DNA from: Actinomycetes bacterium
GTDB lineage: Bacteria > Actinomycetota > Actinomycetes > Mycobacteriales > Mycobacteriaceae
Assembly (NCBI GenBank): GCA_023415515.1
Contig: JAEZKH010000429.1
Coordinates: 1 to 52,315, forward strand
DNA: 52,315 nucleotides
Direction: 5' to 3'
A program made the translations under genes and the position numbers. Of this stretch, positions 17,089 to 25,592 are shown one piece after another. Within the stretch, counting starts at the first letter, position 1. Every line of letters begins with the position of its first letter. The notes under the pieces were generated by a model. The model searched no databases. It was not told the origin of the DNA and saw only the letters and a list, made by a program, of their open reading frames with translations.

Positions 17089-18236
17089 CCCCGGAGCAGA
17101 AAAAGCTGCAAGCCGAACTGCGGGAATACTTCTCGAACCTGATCTCCCCCGACGAGAAGGCGGAGATGGAGAAGGACCGCCACGGTAAGGCCTACCGCGC
17201 GGTCATCAAGCGGATGGGCAGCGACGGCAAGCTCGGCGTCGGCTGGCCGAAGGAGTTCGGCGGCCTCGGCTTCGGCCCGATCGAGCAGTCGATCTTCGTC
17301 AACGAGGCGCATCGAGCCGACGTGCCGCTGCCTGCGGTGACGCTGCAGACGGTCGGCCCGACGCTGCAGCAGTACGGCACCGAACTGCAGAAGAAGAAGT
17401 TTCTGCCCGCCATCCTCGCCGGTGAGGTGCACTTCGCGATCGGATACACCGAGCCGGAGGCGGGCACCGACCTGGCGTCGTTGCGCACCACCGCGGTCAA
17501 ACAGGGCGACGAGTACATCGTCAACGGACAGAAGGTGTTCACCACCGGTGGACACGACGCCGACTACGTCTGGCTGGCGTGCCGAACCGATCCGGAAGCC
17601 GCCAAGCACAAAGGCATTTCAATGCTCATCGTCGACACCAGCGACCCCGGTTACTCGTGGACGCCGATGATCCTGTCCGACGGTGCGCATCACACGAACG
17701 CCACCTACTACAACGACGTGCGGGTGCCCGCCGAGATGCTTGTCGGCGAGGAGAACGGCGGCTGGCGGCTCATCACCACGCAGCTCAACAACGAGCGGGT
17801 GATGCTGGGACCCGCCGGACGGTTCGCCTCGTTGTACGACCGCATCTACGCGTGGGCGTCGACGCCGGGCAGCAACGGCGACACCCCGATCGAGCACGAC
17901 GATGTCAAGCGCTCGCTCGGCGAGATCAAGGCAATGTGGCGCATCAACGAACTGCTGAACTGGCAGGTGGCCGCGTCCGGCGAGGACATCGACGTGGCAG
18001 ACGCCGCCGCCACCAAGGTATTCGGCACCGAGCGCATCCAGTACGCGGGAAGGCTCGCCGAGGAGATCGTCGGGGCGCACGGCAATCCGGCCGATCCGCA
18101 TACGGCCGATCTGCTCGAGTGGCTCGACAGCCAGACCAAGCGAAACCTGGTGATCACGTTCGGCGGCGGAGTGAATGAGGTGATGCGCGAGATGATCGCT
18201 GCTTCGGGGCTGAAGGTGCCGAGGGTCCCGCGGTGA
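17073..18236 (+). CDS. fadE29: FadE29 (ChsE2), acyl-CoA dehydrogenase subunit
   Basis: A 387-residue acyl-CoA dehydrogenase, identical in length to Rv3543c, and partner of FadE28 in the heterotetramer that introduces the double bond into the propionyl side chain. FAD/substrate motifs IGYTEPEAGTDLASLRT and the TQLNNERVMLGPAGR helix are clear. The ATG at 17073 (MYIELTPEQ) starts inside the fadE28 3' end, and the stop overlaps the chsH2 GTG as GTGA. Confidence 0.94.
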   Translation: MYIELTPEQKKLQAELREYFSNLISPDEKAEMEKDRHGKAYRAVIKRMGSDGKLGVGWPKEFGGLGFGPIEQSIFVNEAHRADVPLPAVTLQTVGPTLQQYGTELQKKKFLPAILAGEVHFAIGYTEPEAGTDLASLRTTAVKQGDEYIVNGQKVFTTGGHDADYVWLACRTDPEAAKHKGISMLIVDTSDPGYSWTPMILSDGAHHTNATYYNDVRVPAEMLVGEENGGWRLITTQLNNERVMLGPAGRFASLYDRIYAWASTPGSNGDTPIEHDDVKRSLGEIKAMWRINELLNWQVAASGEDIDVADAAATKVFGTERIQYAGRLAEEIVGAHGNPADPHTADLLEWLDSQTKRNLVITFGGGVNEVMREMIAASGLKVPRVPR

Positions 18237-19198
18237 CGACGACACCGGAGGACATTCACAAGGCCGTCACCGAGATCAAGGCGGCAGGACCGAGCAAGCC
18301 GCGGGTCGGTCGGGACTCGGTGAACCAGCCGATGATTCGGCACTGGGTGGACGCCATCGGCGACAACAACCAGATCTATGTCGACGAGGCGGCCGCCAAG
18401 GCGGCAGGCCACCCTGGTGTCGTCGCACCGCCCGCGATGATCCAGGTGTGGACGATGATGGGCCTCGGCGGAAGTCGTCCGAGCGACGACCCGATCGGTC
18501 CGATCATGGAACTGTTCGACAGTGCGGGCTTTGTCGGAGTCGTCGCAACCAACTGCGACCAGACCTATCACCGCTATCTGCGGCCAGGCGAGGATGTCAG
18601 CGTCGTCGCCGAACTGACCGACGTCGTCGGCCCCAAGAACACCGCGCTTGGTGAGGGCTACTTCATCAGCCAGCGCATCACCTGGCAGGTCGGCGACGAG
18701 GACGTCGCCGAAATGGACTGGCGCATCCTGAAGTTCAGGCCGGCCGACGCAGCCAAGCGGACGTCTACAGTTCCGGAGGATCTCGACGCCGCGTCGATGA
18801 TGCGGCCCGCATCGTCGCGCGACACGAAGTTCTTCTGGGACGGGGTCAACGCCCACGAGTTGCGCATTCAGAAACGCCCGGACGGCACGCTGCAGCATCC
18901 GCCGGTGCCCGCGCTGTGGCTCGACAAGTCTCAGGAGACGGACTACGTCGTCGCCTCGGGCAAGGGCACCGTGTTCAGTTTCGTGGTGCACCATGCGCCG
19001 AAGGTGCCGGGTCGGACGCTGCCGTTCGTCATCGCACTGGTCGAGCTCGAGGAGGGGGTGCGGATGCTCGGCGAGCTCCGCAACGTGGAGCCTGCAGCTG
19101 TGGAGATCGGAATGCCGGTCCGCGCAACGTACATCGACTTTCCCGAGGGGGAGAGCGGCCCGGCCTGGACACTGTATGCATGGGAGCCTGACGCATGA
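18233..19198 (+). CDS. chsH2: ChsH2, MaoC/DUF35 hydratase subunit
   Basis: A 321-residue two-domain protein. It has an N-terminal MaoC-like hydratase domain (about 1-180; IRHWVDAIGDNNQIYVD) and a C-terminal DUF35 OB-fold domain (about 200-321). ChsH2 pairs with ChsH1 to hydrate the side-chain enoyl-CoA, and its DUF35 domain binds Ltp2 for the retro-aldol step. Its start and stop overlap its neighbours (GTGA, ATGA). Confidence 0.93.
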   Translation: MTTTPEDIHKAVTEIKAAGPSKPRVGRDSVNQPMIRHWVDAIGDNNQIYVDEAAAKAAGHPGVVAPPAMIQVWTMMGLGGSRPSDDPIGPIMELFDSAGFVGVVATNCDQTYHRYLRPGEDVSVVAELTDVVGPKNTALGEGYFISQRITWQVGDEDVAEMDWRILKFRPADAAKRTSTVPEDLDAASMMRPASSRDTKFFWDGVNAHELRIQKRPDGTLQHPPVPALWLDKSQETDYVVASGKGTVFSFVVHHAPKVPGRTLPFVIALVELEEGVRMLGELRNVEPAAVEIGMPVRATYIDFPEGESGPAWTLYAWEPDA

Positions 19199-19629
19199 GC
19201 GCACCCGAATCCGATGTCGCCGCCGCAGCGGCTCCAACCGTCGAGGTCGGGACGAAGCTGCCCGAGTTGTCGCTGTACGGCGATCCGACGTTCATCGTCT
19301 CCACGGCCATCGCCACCCGCGATTACCAGGATGTCCATCACGATCGCGACAAGGCGCAGGCGAAGGGGTCCAAGGACATCTTCGTCAACATCCTGACCGA
19401 CACGGGTCTCGTGCAGCGCTTCGTGACCGACTGGGCGGGCCCGAAGGCGATCATCAAATCGATCAAGTTGCGCCTCGGTGTGCCCTGGTATGCCTATGAC
19501 ACGGTGACGTTCAGGGGTGAGGTCACCGCCGTCGAGGACGGCCTGATCAGCGTGAAAGTCGTCGGCAGCAACAGCCTTGGCGACCATGTCGTCGCCACAT
19601 CGACGCTGACGATCGGAGGCGAGGCATGA
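19195..19629 (+). CDS. chsH1: ChsH1, MaoC hydratase subunit
   Basis: A 144-residue MaoC-like hot-dog protein matching Rv3541c. The catalytic hydratase motif is readable as RDYQDVHHDRDKA near residue 43. With ChsH2 it forms the hydratase acting on 3-oxo-4,17-pregnadiene-20-carboxyl-CoA. ATGA overlaps on both sides place it firmly in the fadE28-ltp2 operon. Confidence 0.93.
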   Translation: MSAPESDVAAAAAPTVEVGTKLPELSLYGDPTFIVSTAIATRDYQDVHHDRDKAQAKGSKDIFVNILTDTGLVQRFVTDWAGPKAIIKSIKLRLGVPWYAYDTVTFRGEVTAVEDGLISVKVVGSNSLGDHVVATSTLTIGGEA

Positions 19630-20789
19630 GCGGCTTGAGCGGCAAGGCCGCGATCGTCGGGATCGGCGCAACGGACTTCTCCAAGAACTCGGGCCGCAGC
19701 GAACTCCGTCTCGCGTCAGAAGCGGTGCTCGACGCGCTCTCGGACGCGGGTCTCACGCCGGCCGACGTGGACGGAATGGTCACGTTCACGATGGACTCCA
19801 ACACCGAGGTCGCGATCGCGCGGGCGACGGGAATCGGTGAGCTGAAGTTCTTCTCCAAGATTCACCACGGCGGCGGGGCGGCCTGCGCGACGATTCAGCA
19901 GGCGGCGATCGCGGTCGCCACCGGCGTCGCCGATTGCGTTGTGGCGTACCGCGCATTCAACGAGCGGTCTGGCATGCGGTTCGGCCAGGTGCAGATGCGG
20001 TTGGTCGAGAATGCCGACTCGACCGGCGTGGACAACTCGTTCTCCTATCCACACGGACTCTCGACGCCCGCGGCTCAGGTGGCCATGATCGCACAGCGGT
20101 ACATGCACCTGTCCGGCGCAACCAGCAGAGACTTCGGTGTCGTGTCGGTCGCGGACCGCAAGCACGCGGCCAACAATCCCAAGGCGTACTTCTACGAGAA
20201 GCCGATAACCATTGAGGATCACCAAAATTCACGGTGGATAGCCGAGCCGTTGCGGCTTCTCGACTGTTGCCAGGAGACCGACGGAGGCGTGGCGCTCGTC
20301 GTGACATCGGTCGAGCGGGCGAAGGATCTCAAGCATCGGCCCGCGGTCATCGAGGCCGCCTCGCAGGGCTCCAGCCCCGATCAGTACTCGATGGTGAGCT
20401 ACTACCGGCCCGAGTTGGGCCTGCCCGAAATGGGTTTGGTGGGCAGGCAGCTGTGGGATCAGTCGAGGCTGAAACCGACCGACATCCAGACCGCGATCCT
20501 CTACGACCACTTCACGCCGTTCACGCTGATTCAGCTCGAAGAGCTTGGCTTCTGCGGCAAGGGTGAGGCCAAGGACTTCATCGCCGACGGGGCGATAGAG
20601 GTCGGCGGAAGGCTGCCGATCAACACCCACGGCGGCCAGCTGGGGGAGGCTTACATTCACGGCATGAACGGGATCGCCGAGGGCGTGCGTCAACTGCGCG
20701 GCACCTCGGTGAACCCGGTGCCCGACGTCGAACACGTCCTGGTCACCGCGGGTACCGGCGTACCGACCTCCGGTCTCATCCTGGGCTGA
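19626..20789 (+). CDS. ltp2: Ltp2, side-chain retro-aldolase
   Basis: A 387-residue thiolase-like lipid-transfer protein matching Rv3540c. With the ChsH2 DUF35 domain it cleaves 17-hydroxy-3-oxo-4-pregnene-20-carboxyl-CoA to androstenedione and propionyl-CoA, completing side-chain removal. Visible features are IVGIGATDFSKNSGR at the N-terminus, ILYDHFTPFTLIQLEELGF, and NTHGGQLGEAYIHGM carrying the His of the thiolase fold. Last gene of the operon before the exopolysaccharide insertion. Confidence 0.94.
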   Translation: MSGLSGKAAIVGIGATDFSKNSGRSELRLASEAVLDALSDAGLTPADVDGMVTFTMDSNTEVAIARATGIGELKFFSKIHHGGGAACATIQQAAIAVATGVADCVVAYRAFNERSGMRFGQVQMRLVENADSTGVDNSFSYPHGLSTPAAQVAMIAQRYMHLSGATSRDFGVVSVADRKHAANNPKAYFYEKPITIEDHQNSRWIAEPLRLLDCCQETDGGVALVVTSVERAKDLKHRPAVIEAASQGSSPDQYSMVSYYRPELGLPEMGLVGRQLWDQSRLKPTDIQTAILYDHFTPFTLIQLEELGFCGKGEAKDFIADGAIEVGGRLPINTHGGQLGEAYIHGMNGIAEGVRQLRGTSVNPVPDVEHVLVTAGTGVPTSGLILG

Positions 20790-21263
20790 CACGGCGCTCC
20801 ATCTGTCGTTTCTGGCCAGGTCCGGCCGGCGTCGCTCGCCTTCACGGGCATCAACTTCGGCGATTGCCGTCTGCGCATCGGGTGGTCGACGACTTCCAGT
20901 GGTCTGTGGACCCATTGCCGATGGCATTCGGCTTTGCCTAGATCAGCATCGCGATTCCACTTTGAATGCGTCGGCGTCACAGTCGTCGCGTCGGGCCAGC
21001 CTTACCGGCTGCTCGCATAAATATTGCTGATATCGCAGTATCGCGTCGTTTTTGACGTATATGTAAGCCGGCTGCGCCGGCCCGCTGGAGCCGCAAGATG
21101 TCCGTTTTACCTGGTGGAGATGCATAATCCCACCTGCACCCATCGGTAGCCTTCTGAGTGGACGATCGACGCGCGACGCATACGAGCTAAAATTTGCTAG
21201 ATTCGCCTTGCAACGCAAAAGTGCGAGTGGTAGCTTTCCTGAATCAGGGAGGGAGTCTGCAAG
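20790..21263. other. intergenic leader between ltp2 and polysaccharide locus
   Basis: About 470 bases with no convincing gene, more AT-rich than its neighbours towards 21000-21200. It holds a short GCCGGC-TGC-GCCGGC hairpin (21067-21081) without a T-run and a possible -10 (TAAAAT, 21188-21193) with only a weak -35. In M. tuberculosis a PPE gene and Rv3538 follow ltp2 here; no trace of PPE coding sequence was seen. Confidence 0.45.
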
Positions 21264-21506
21264 GTGCCGAACATGCAGCTAACTAACAGGAATTTGCACA
21301 GTCGTCGAATAGGCGGCGGGCCGGCCGCAGCAGCCACGCGAAGGGGGAGAGCCTTGTCAGGTTTTCAGCCAGCTCTCTCATCGCTGCGGCGTGATCCGAC
21401 CGGCCGCGTCGTCCGCATAAGGCGCGTTTCACAAGCCGGCGGAGTCGGCGTACCCCTCGCTGACTCCGTCGGTTCGACCCCTGCACGTCAACAAAGGAGC
21501 GTGTGA
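21264..21506 (+). CDS. possible leader ORF of polysaccharide operon
   Basis: An 80-codon frame starting with GTG 9 bases after AGGGAGGGAG, the strongest ribosome site nearby, and stopping so that its TGA overlaps the ATG of the next gene (TGATG). That layout suggests coupling. Against it, the product is Arg/Gly/Ala-rich, lacks a recognisable domain and could be a chance open frame in GC-rich leader RNA. A stable hairpin lies inside its 3' part. Confidence 0.3.
   Translation: MPNMQLTNRNLHSRRIGGGPAAAATRRGRALSGFQPALSSLRRDPTGRVVRIRRVSQAGGVGVPLADSVGSTPARQQRSV
21440..21468 (+). promoter_or_regulatory. stable hairpin before first polysaccharide gene
   Basis: An 11-base-pair stem (21440-21450 with 21458-21468, one G-U pair) closes a 7-base loop, 37 bases before the start codon at 21506. 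No T-run follows, so it is not an intrinsic terminator. It could govern leader structure or translation of the next gene. Confidence 0.45.
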
Positions 21507-22300
21507 TGAAGGTTGTTCTGTTTTGCGGTGGTTATGGCATGCGAATGCGGACGGCGGAGGGCGACGTCATACCGAAGCCCCTGCAGATGGTCGGTCCGCG
21601 ACCGTTGCTGTGGCATGTGATGCGTTACTACGCCCACTTCGGGCACAAGGAGTTCATTCTGTGCCTTGGCTATGGAGCCGAGAAGATCAAGGAATTCTTC
21701 CTCTCATACCGCGAAACTCACTCGAACGATTTCGTTCTGCGCAACGGCAATGTCGAACTGGGCGGCTCCGACATCTCGGACTGGACGATCCACTTCGTGG
21801 ACACAGGCCGTGAATCGCCGATCGGGGAGCGTTTGCGGCGTGTTCGCAAGTATCTCGGTGACGATCCGTACTTCCTCGCCAACTACTCGGACGTGCTGAC
21901 CGACGCACCGCTCGACGAGATGATCGATCGCGCAATAGATGCGCGCGCCACCGCTTCCATGCTGATCGTGCCGCCGCAATCGTCGATGCACTGCGTTGAC
22001 GTCGCCTCGACAGGCGAGGTCAAGGAGATCATGCCGCTCAGCGACTTTCCGGTCGGTGTCAACGGAGGTTATTTCGTTCTACATCAGGAAGTTATCGACC
22101 TCATTCCGCCAGGCGGTGACCTCGTCGGCGACGCGTGCTTCGCGCTTGCGGGAACGGGCCGCCTGCTCGGCTACCGGCACGGCGGCTTCTGGCAGCCGGC
22201 GGACACCTTCAAAGAGCGGGCTGAGTTGGACGAGGGCTACAACAACGGAATTCGACCGTGGGCAGTTTGGGAATCTGAACTCGTGCAGGCGGCGCCGTGA
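21506..22300 (+). CDS. glucose-1-phosphate cytidylyltransferase-like enzyme
   Basis: A 264-residue nucleotidyltransferase. Its signature FCGGYGMRMR plus IPKPLQMVG, the LWHVMRYYAHFG segment, NGGYFVLHQEVIDLI and GFWQPADTFKERAEL all follow the RfbF (glucose-1-phosphate cytidylyltransferase) pattern rather than RmlA or GalU. It would make CDP-glucose or a related NDP-sugar. The ATG at 21506 has AAAGGAG 6 bases upstream; GTG at 21503 is too close. No CDP-glucose 4,6-dehydratase is obvious in the locus, so the sugar product is uncertain. Confidence 0.82.
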   Translation: MKVVLFCGGYGMRMRTAEGDVIPKPLQMVGPRPLLWHVMRYYAHFGHKEFILCLGYGAEKIKEFFLSYRETHSNDFVLRNGNVELGGSDISDWTIHFVDTGRESPIGERLRRVRKYLGDDPYFLANYSDVLTDAPLDEMIDRAIDARATASMLIVPPQSSMHCVDVASTGEVKEIMPLSDFPVGVNGGYFVLHQEVIDLIPPGGDLVGDACFALAGTGRLLGYRHGGFWQPADTFKERAELDEGYNNGIRPWAVWESELVQAAP

Positions 22301-22959
22301 TCACGCTGTCTCCGGGTCGGATCAAGAGTGTTGCGGTGCTCGGCGCACATTGCGATGACATCGCCATCGGGACAGGCGCGACGCTCCTGCAGCTGACCGA
22401 CGCGAATCCCGATGTTGTTGTGCACGCGATGGTACTGACGGGGGCCGGAACCGATCGCGAGATAGAAGAGAAGAATGCGATCTCGACGATGTGCGGCACT
22501 GCGGAGACGAGGCTGACTGTCCTCGACCTGCCCGACGGGAGGCTGCCTCGGCACTGGAGTGACGTGAAGCGTCATCTCGCCGATTTCCGCTCCACGTGCG
22601 ATCCGGATCTGGTCATTGGACCGCAGCGGGGGGACTGGCACCAAGACCACCACCTGCTCGCTGAGTTGATCACGACTGAGTTCCGAGATCACCTGACGCT
22701 GGGCTACGAGATAGTCAAGTGGGAGTCAGACCTACCCCGTGCGATGGTTTATCGGCCGGCCCCCGACGAGATCGCGCAGGCCAAGGTCCGCCTGCTCCAT
22801 GAAAGCTATCCATCGCAGCACGACCGCGATTGGTTCGACGAGGAGACGTTCCTCGGTCTGATGCGCATCCGAGGGGTGCAGTGCCGCAACCGGTACGCAG
22901 AGGCGTTCGTCCTGGAGAAGGCCGTCGTCGACTTTGGTGGCGCCGGAGCAGGAGGGTAG
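22297..22959 (+). CDS. PIG-L family deacetylase
   Basis: A 220-residue PIG-L (LmbE-like) zinc deacetylase. The metal motif reads GAHCDD (residues 16-21; AHPDD is usual) with the second motif HQDHH. Members remove acetyl from GlcNAc-type groups or act on sugar intermediates. The GTG start overlaps the previous stop as GTGA, so it is co-translated with the nucleotidyltransferase. Possibly it deacetylates an N-acyl sugar of the repeat unit. Confidence 0.85.
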   Translation: MITLSPGRIKSVAVLGAHCDDIAIGTGATLLQLTDANPDVVVHAMVLTGAGTDREIEEKNAISTMCGTAETRLTVLDLPDGRLPRHWSDVKRHLADFRSTCDPDLVIGPQRGDWHQDHHLLAELITTEFRDHLTLGYEIVKWESDLPRAMVYRPAPDEIAQAKVRLLHESYPSQHDRDWFDEETFLGLMRIRGVQCRNRYAEAFVLEKAVVDFGGAGAGG

Positions 22960-22963
22960 GCCG

Positions 22964-24547
22964 ATGTCAATCTCCCTACCATCCCTGAACACGTCGTCCC
23001 TGGAGCGGCGCCGCCTGCCTTGGCGGGCATCGGTACCGATCAGATTCGTCCACAAGCGTTCTCGCGGTGCGACGTTCGATAGTCTGCTCATGAATGCCTC
23101 CGCCGCGAAGTTGCAGGGGCGGCGATGGGCTGCAGCGTACCGGCGCCGGGTATTGCTCATCGATGCCGCAGTGATCGGTGCCGTTCTTGTGGTCGCACAG
23201 GTGGTTTTCGCCGTGTACACATCGGACGAAGCACAACACGGTATGGGCTGGTTCGCGATGACGGCGATGTCGGTCGGGTTGACTGCTACGTGGCTGCTCG
23301 CACTCGAACTGAAACAGTCGCGCGACATCTCACTCGTTGGTATCGGCACAGACGAGTACGGACGGGTCGTGTCGGCGACCTTCTGGGTCTTCGGTTTGAT
23401 AGCTGTCGTCAGTCTCCTGTTCAAGGTCCATGTGCCACGAAGCTACCTCGCGATCGCCCTCTTGCTTGGCTTGAGCGGACTGGTGCTCGCCAGGCATCAA
23501 CTGCGGAGAGACCTGGCGAGGAGACGAGAACGTGGCGAATACATCACTCGAGTGGTCATGCTCGGTGCCGCAGATTCCGTGGCCGTCCTCTGCGAAAGCC
23601 TGAGAAGAACACCCCATGCCGGTTACCGGGTTGTGGGTGTATGCATTCCGCACTTCCAAGGCGAGATAGGCGAGGAACTCGTCACACCGACCGGTGCCGT
23701 GCCGGTGCTGGGGGATGACAATTCGGTCGAGAGCGCGCTGCGGCTGATGAACGCCGACGCGCTGGCAGTCGCCGCGGCCGAGCAGCTCGGGCCGTCGAGG
23801 ATGAAAAAGCTGGTCTGGCGACTCGAAGCGATGGGTACCGATCTGATCGTTGTTCCAGGTGTGACCGACGTGGCGGGAACGCGTTTCCGCATGCGTCCGA
23901 TCGACAATCTACCGCTGTTCCATGTCGCGCCGCCGCGTCAAGACGGTCCGTCGGCGGTTGGCAAGCGGCTCTTTGACCTTGCGTTCGGGACAGCGGCGAT
24001 GATTGCCGCATTCCCGATACTCGTGATGGCCGCGCTCGCCATCAAGCTCGATGACGGCGGGCCCGTGTTCTTCCGTCAGGAGCGAGTCGGACACCTTGGC
24101 TCGAGGTTTCGGATCATCAAGCTGCGCACGATGATTTGTGACGCAGAAGCAAAGAAAGATGCAGAAAAGGCGGCCGTCGGCGCTTCGGGTGTCTTCTACA
24201 AGTCGGCCTGTGACTCACGAATTACGCGCGTCGGGCAATTCCTGCGAGCCACGAGCATCGATGAGCTCCCGCAACTGTTCAATGTCCTCGGTGGCTCGAT
24301 GAGCGTCGTCGGGCCACGGCCATTGGTGCCTGGCGAAGGTGCGTCGGTGGCGGACTTCGTGGAACGCCGCGGACTCGTGAAACCGGGAATCACTGGGATG
24401 TGGCAGATCTCCGGCCGGTCGGACGCGACCGAAGAGGAACGCATCAGACTCGACCACCTCTACGTCGACAACTGGTCATGCGTGCTCGATTTGGTCATCG
24501 TCTGGCGAACCGTGCGCGCGGTTTTGAAGCGCGAAGGCGCTTACTGA
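22964..24547 (+). CDS. polyprenyl-phosphate glycosyl-1-phosphate transferase
   Basis: A 527-residue initiating sugar transferase of the WbaP/WcaJ type. N-terminal membrane spans (about 55-170) are followed by a Rossmann-like domain, one more span, and the C-terminal catalytic domain. Motifs include GGPVFFRQERVG, FRIIKLRTM, DELPQLFNVLGG, VGPRPLVPGE, KPGITGMWQISGRS and DHLYVDNWS. It loads the first sugar phosphate on the lipid carrier. A GGAGG site precedes the ATG at 22964. This is the enzyme that commits the locus to lipid-linked repeat-unit assembly. Confidence 0.92.
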   Translation: MSISLPSLNTSSLERRRLPWRASVPIRFVHKRSRGATFDSLLMNASAAKLQGRRWAAAYRRRVLLIDAAVIGAVLVVAQVVFAVYTSDEAQHGMGWFAMTAMSVGLTATWLLALELKQSRDISLVGIGTDEYGRVVSATFWVFGLIAVVSLLFKVHVPRSYLAIALLLGLSGLVLARHQLRRDLARRRERGEYITRVVMLGAADSVAVLCESLRRTPHAGYRVVGVCIPHFQGEIGEELVTPTGAVPVLGDDNSVESALRLMNADALAVAAAEQLGPSRMKKLVWRLEAMGTDLIVVPGVTDVAGTRFRMRPIDNLPLFHVAPPRQDGPSAVGKRLFDLAFGTAAMIAAFPILVMAALAIKLDDGGPVFFRQERVGHLGSRFRIIKLRTMICDAEAKKDAEKAAVGASGVFYKSACDSRITRVGQFLRATSIDELPQLFNVLGGSMSVVGPRPLVPGEGASVADFVERRGLVKPGITGMWQISGRSDATEEERIRLDHLYVDNWSCVLDLVIVWRTVRAVLKREGAY

Positions 24548-24575
24548 CTCTTCCATCGATGAATTGGAGACTCGA

Positions 24576-25592
24576 GTGACATCCATCGACGTGGGCATTC
24601 CCTGCTACAACTACGGTCGCTACCTTCGGGAGGCGGTGATGAGTGTGTTGAATCAGGATGTACCAAACCTGCGGCTTCTGATCGTGGACAACGCATCGAC
24701 CGACGACAGTCCCGAGATTGCGCGCCAGATCGCGACCGAGGACGACCGCGTAACGCTCATTCTCAACGAGGAGAACCAGGGGTACGTCAACTCCGTCAAC
24801 CGGGTCTTCGATTGGGCCAGTTCAGATTATTTAGTGCTGTTCGACGCCGACGATGTGATGATGCCGGGCGCTCTGGCGCTCGGCTCCCGGTTCCTCGATG
24901 AACACCCCGAGGTGTCGTTCCTCTACGGAGTCGAGGGGCGGATGGTCGACGGACTGGTCGACCCCGGGCGCCGAGATCCCAAGACAATCCGTTGGAATGT
25001 CGTAACCGGCGAGGCTTTCATTCGTCGTACCTGTCGCGACTCTTTCTGTGATATCGGATATACCGCCGTGATGCGGCGAACATCTGCCCAGAAAAAGGCC
25101 GGCCACTTTCGACCGGGCATGCTCACCAGCGACTTCGAAATGTATCTGCGTTTGGCGATGGTGGGTGATGTCGCAAACACGAACCGGGTGCTCGGAATTC
25201 GCCGAATGCATGCAGATCAGCTGAGCGGTGCCCATATCAAGGATCGCGTCGCCGATTTCATCGACCACGAGGCGGCATTCGGTTCGTTCTTTGCCAACGA
25301 AGGCAGCGGTTTCGACGACGCCGAGGATCTGCGGCAGCTGGCGCGGCGAAAAATGGGCGATTACGCATACTGGTATGCGTTGTCTCAACGCCTTCGCGGG
25401 CGCCCGGCGACCGAGGTGCTGCGGTTCGCGGCACAGCGCCGCCCCGCCCCACCATGGGTCCCCCCGCTGGGGTTCCTGTTCAAGAAGCGGTGGCTGCGTA
25501 ACCTTTGGCGGGCCGGCCGCCGTGTCACCCATGATCCGGTCGCGATCGAGTCCGTCCTCCCGACGCCTGAGTCTGTCCGGGTCCCTTCTTGA
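24576..25592 (+). CDS. family 2 glycosyltransferase
   Basis: A 338-residue GT-A fold transferase of family GT2: VGIPCYNYGRYLREAV at the N-terminus, VDNASTDDS for the nucleotide, and the metal-binding DADD near residue 88. There are no membrane spans, so it probably acts at the inner face of the membrane on the lipid-linked intermediate. The GTG at 24576 is chosen because GGAG lies 7 bases upstream; TTG at 24564 is the alternative. Donor and acceptor unknown. Confidence 0.86.
   Translation: MTSIDVGIPCYNYGRYLREAVMSVLNQDVPNLRLLIVDNASTDDSPEIARQIATEDDRVTLILNEENQGYVNSVNRVFDWASSDYLVLFDADDVMMPGALALGSRFLDEHPEVSFLYGVEGRMVDGLVDPGRRDPKTIRWNVVTGEAFIRRTCRDSFCDIGYTAVMRRTSAQKKAGHFRPGMLTSDFEMYLRLAMVGDVANTNRVLGIRRMHADQLSGAHIKDRVADFIDHEAAFGSFFANEGSGFDDAEDLRQLARRKMGDYAYWYALSQRLRGRPATEVLRFAAQRRPAPPWVPPLGFLFKKRWLRNLWRAGRRVTHDPVAIESVLPTPESVRVPS

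Noticed and set aside
20790..21263. PPE gene remnant as in M. tuberculosis after ltp2
   Set aside because: No PPE motif or similar repeat sequence could be read in any frame.
21235..21290. Possible ydaO-type (c-di-AMP) riboswitch before the polysaccharide genes
   Set aside because: CCGAAC followed by CAGCTAAC recalls the 3' end of that class, but the upstream conserved blocks and the internal hairpin are missing. A covariance search with the ydaO model would settle it.
21440..21490. tRNA-like GGTTCGACCCC near a hairpin
   Set aside because: No acceptor stem, D-arm or anticodon arm can be folded around it.
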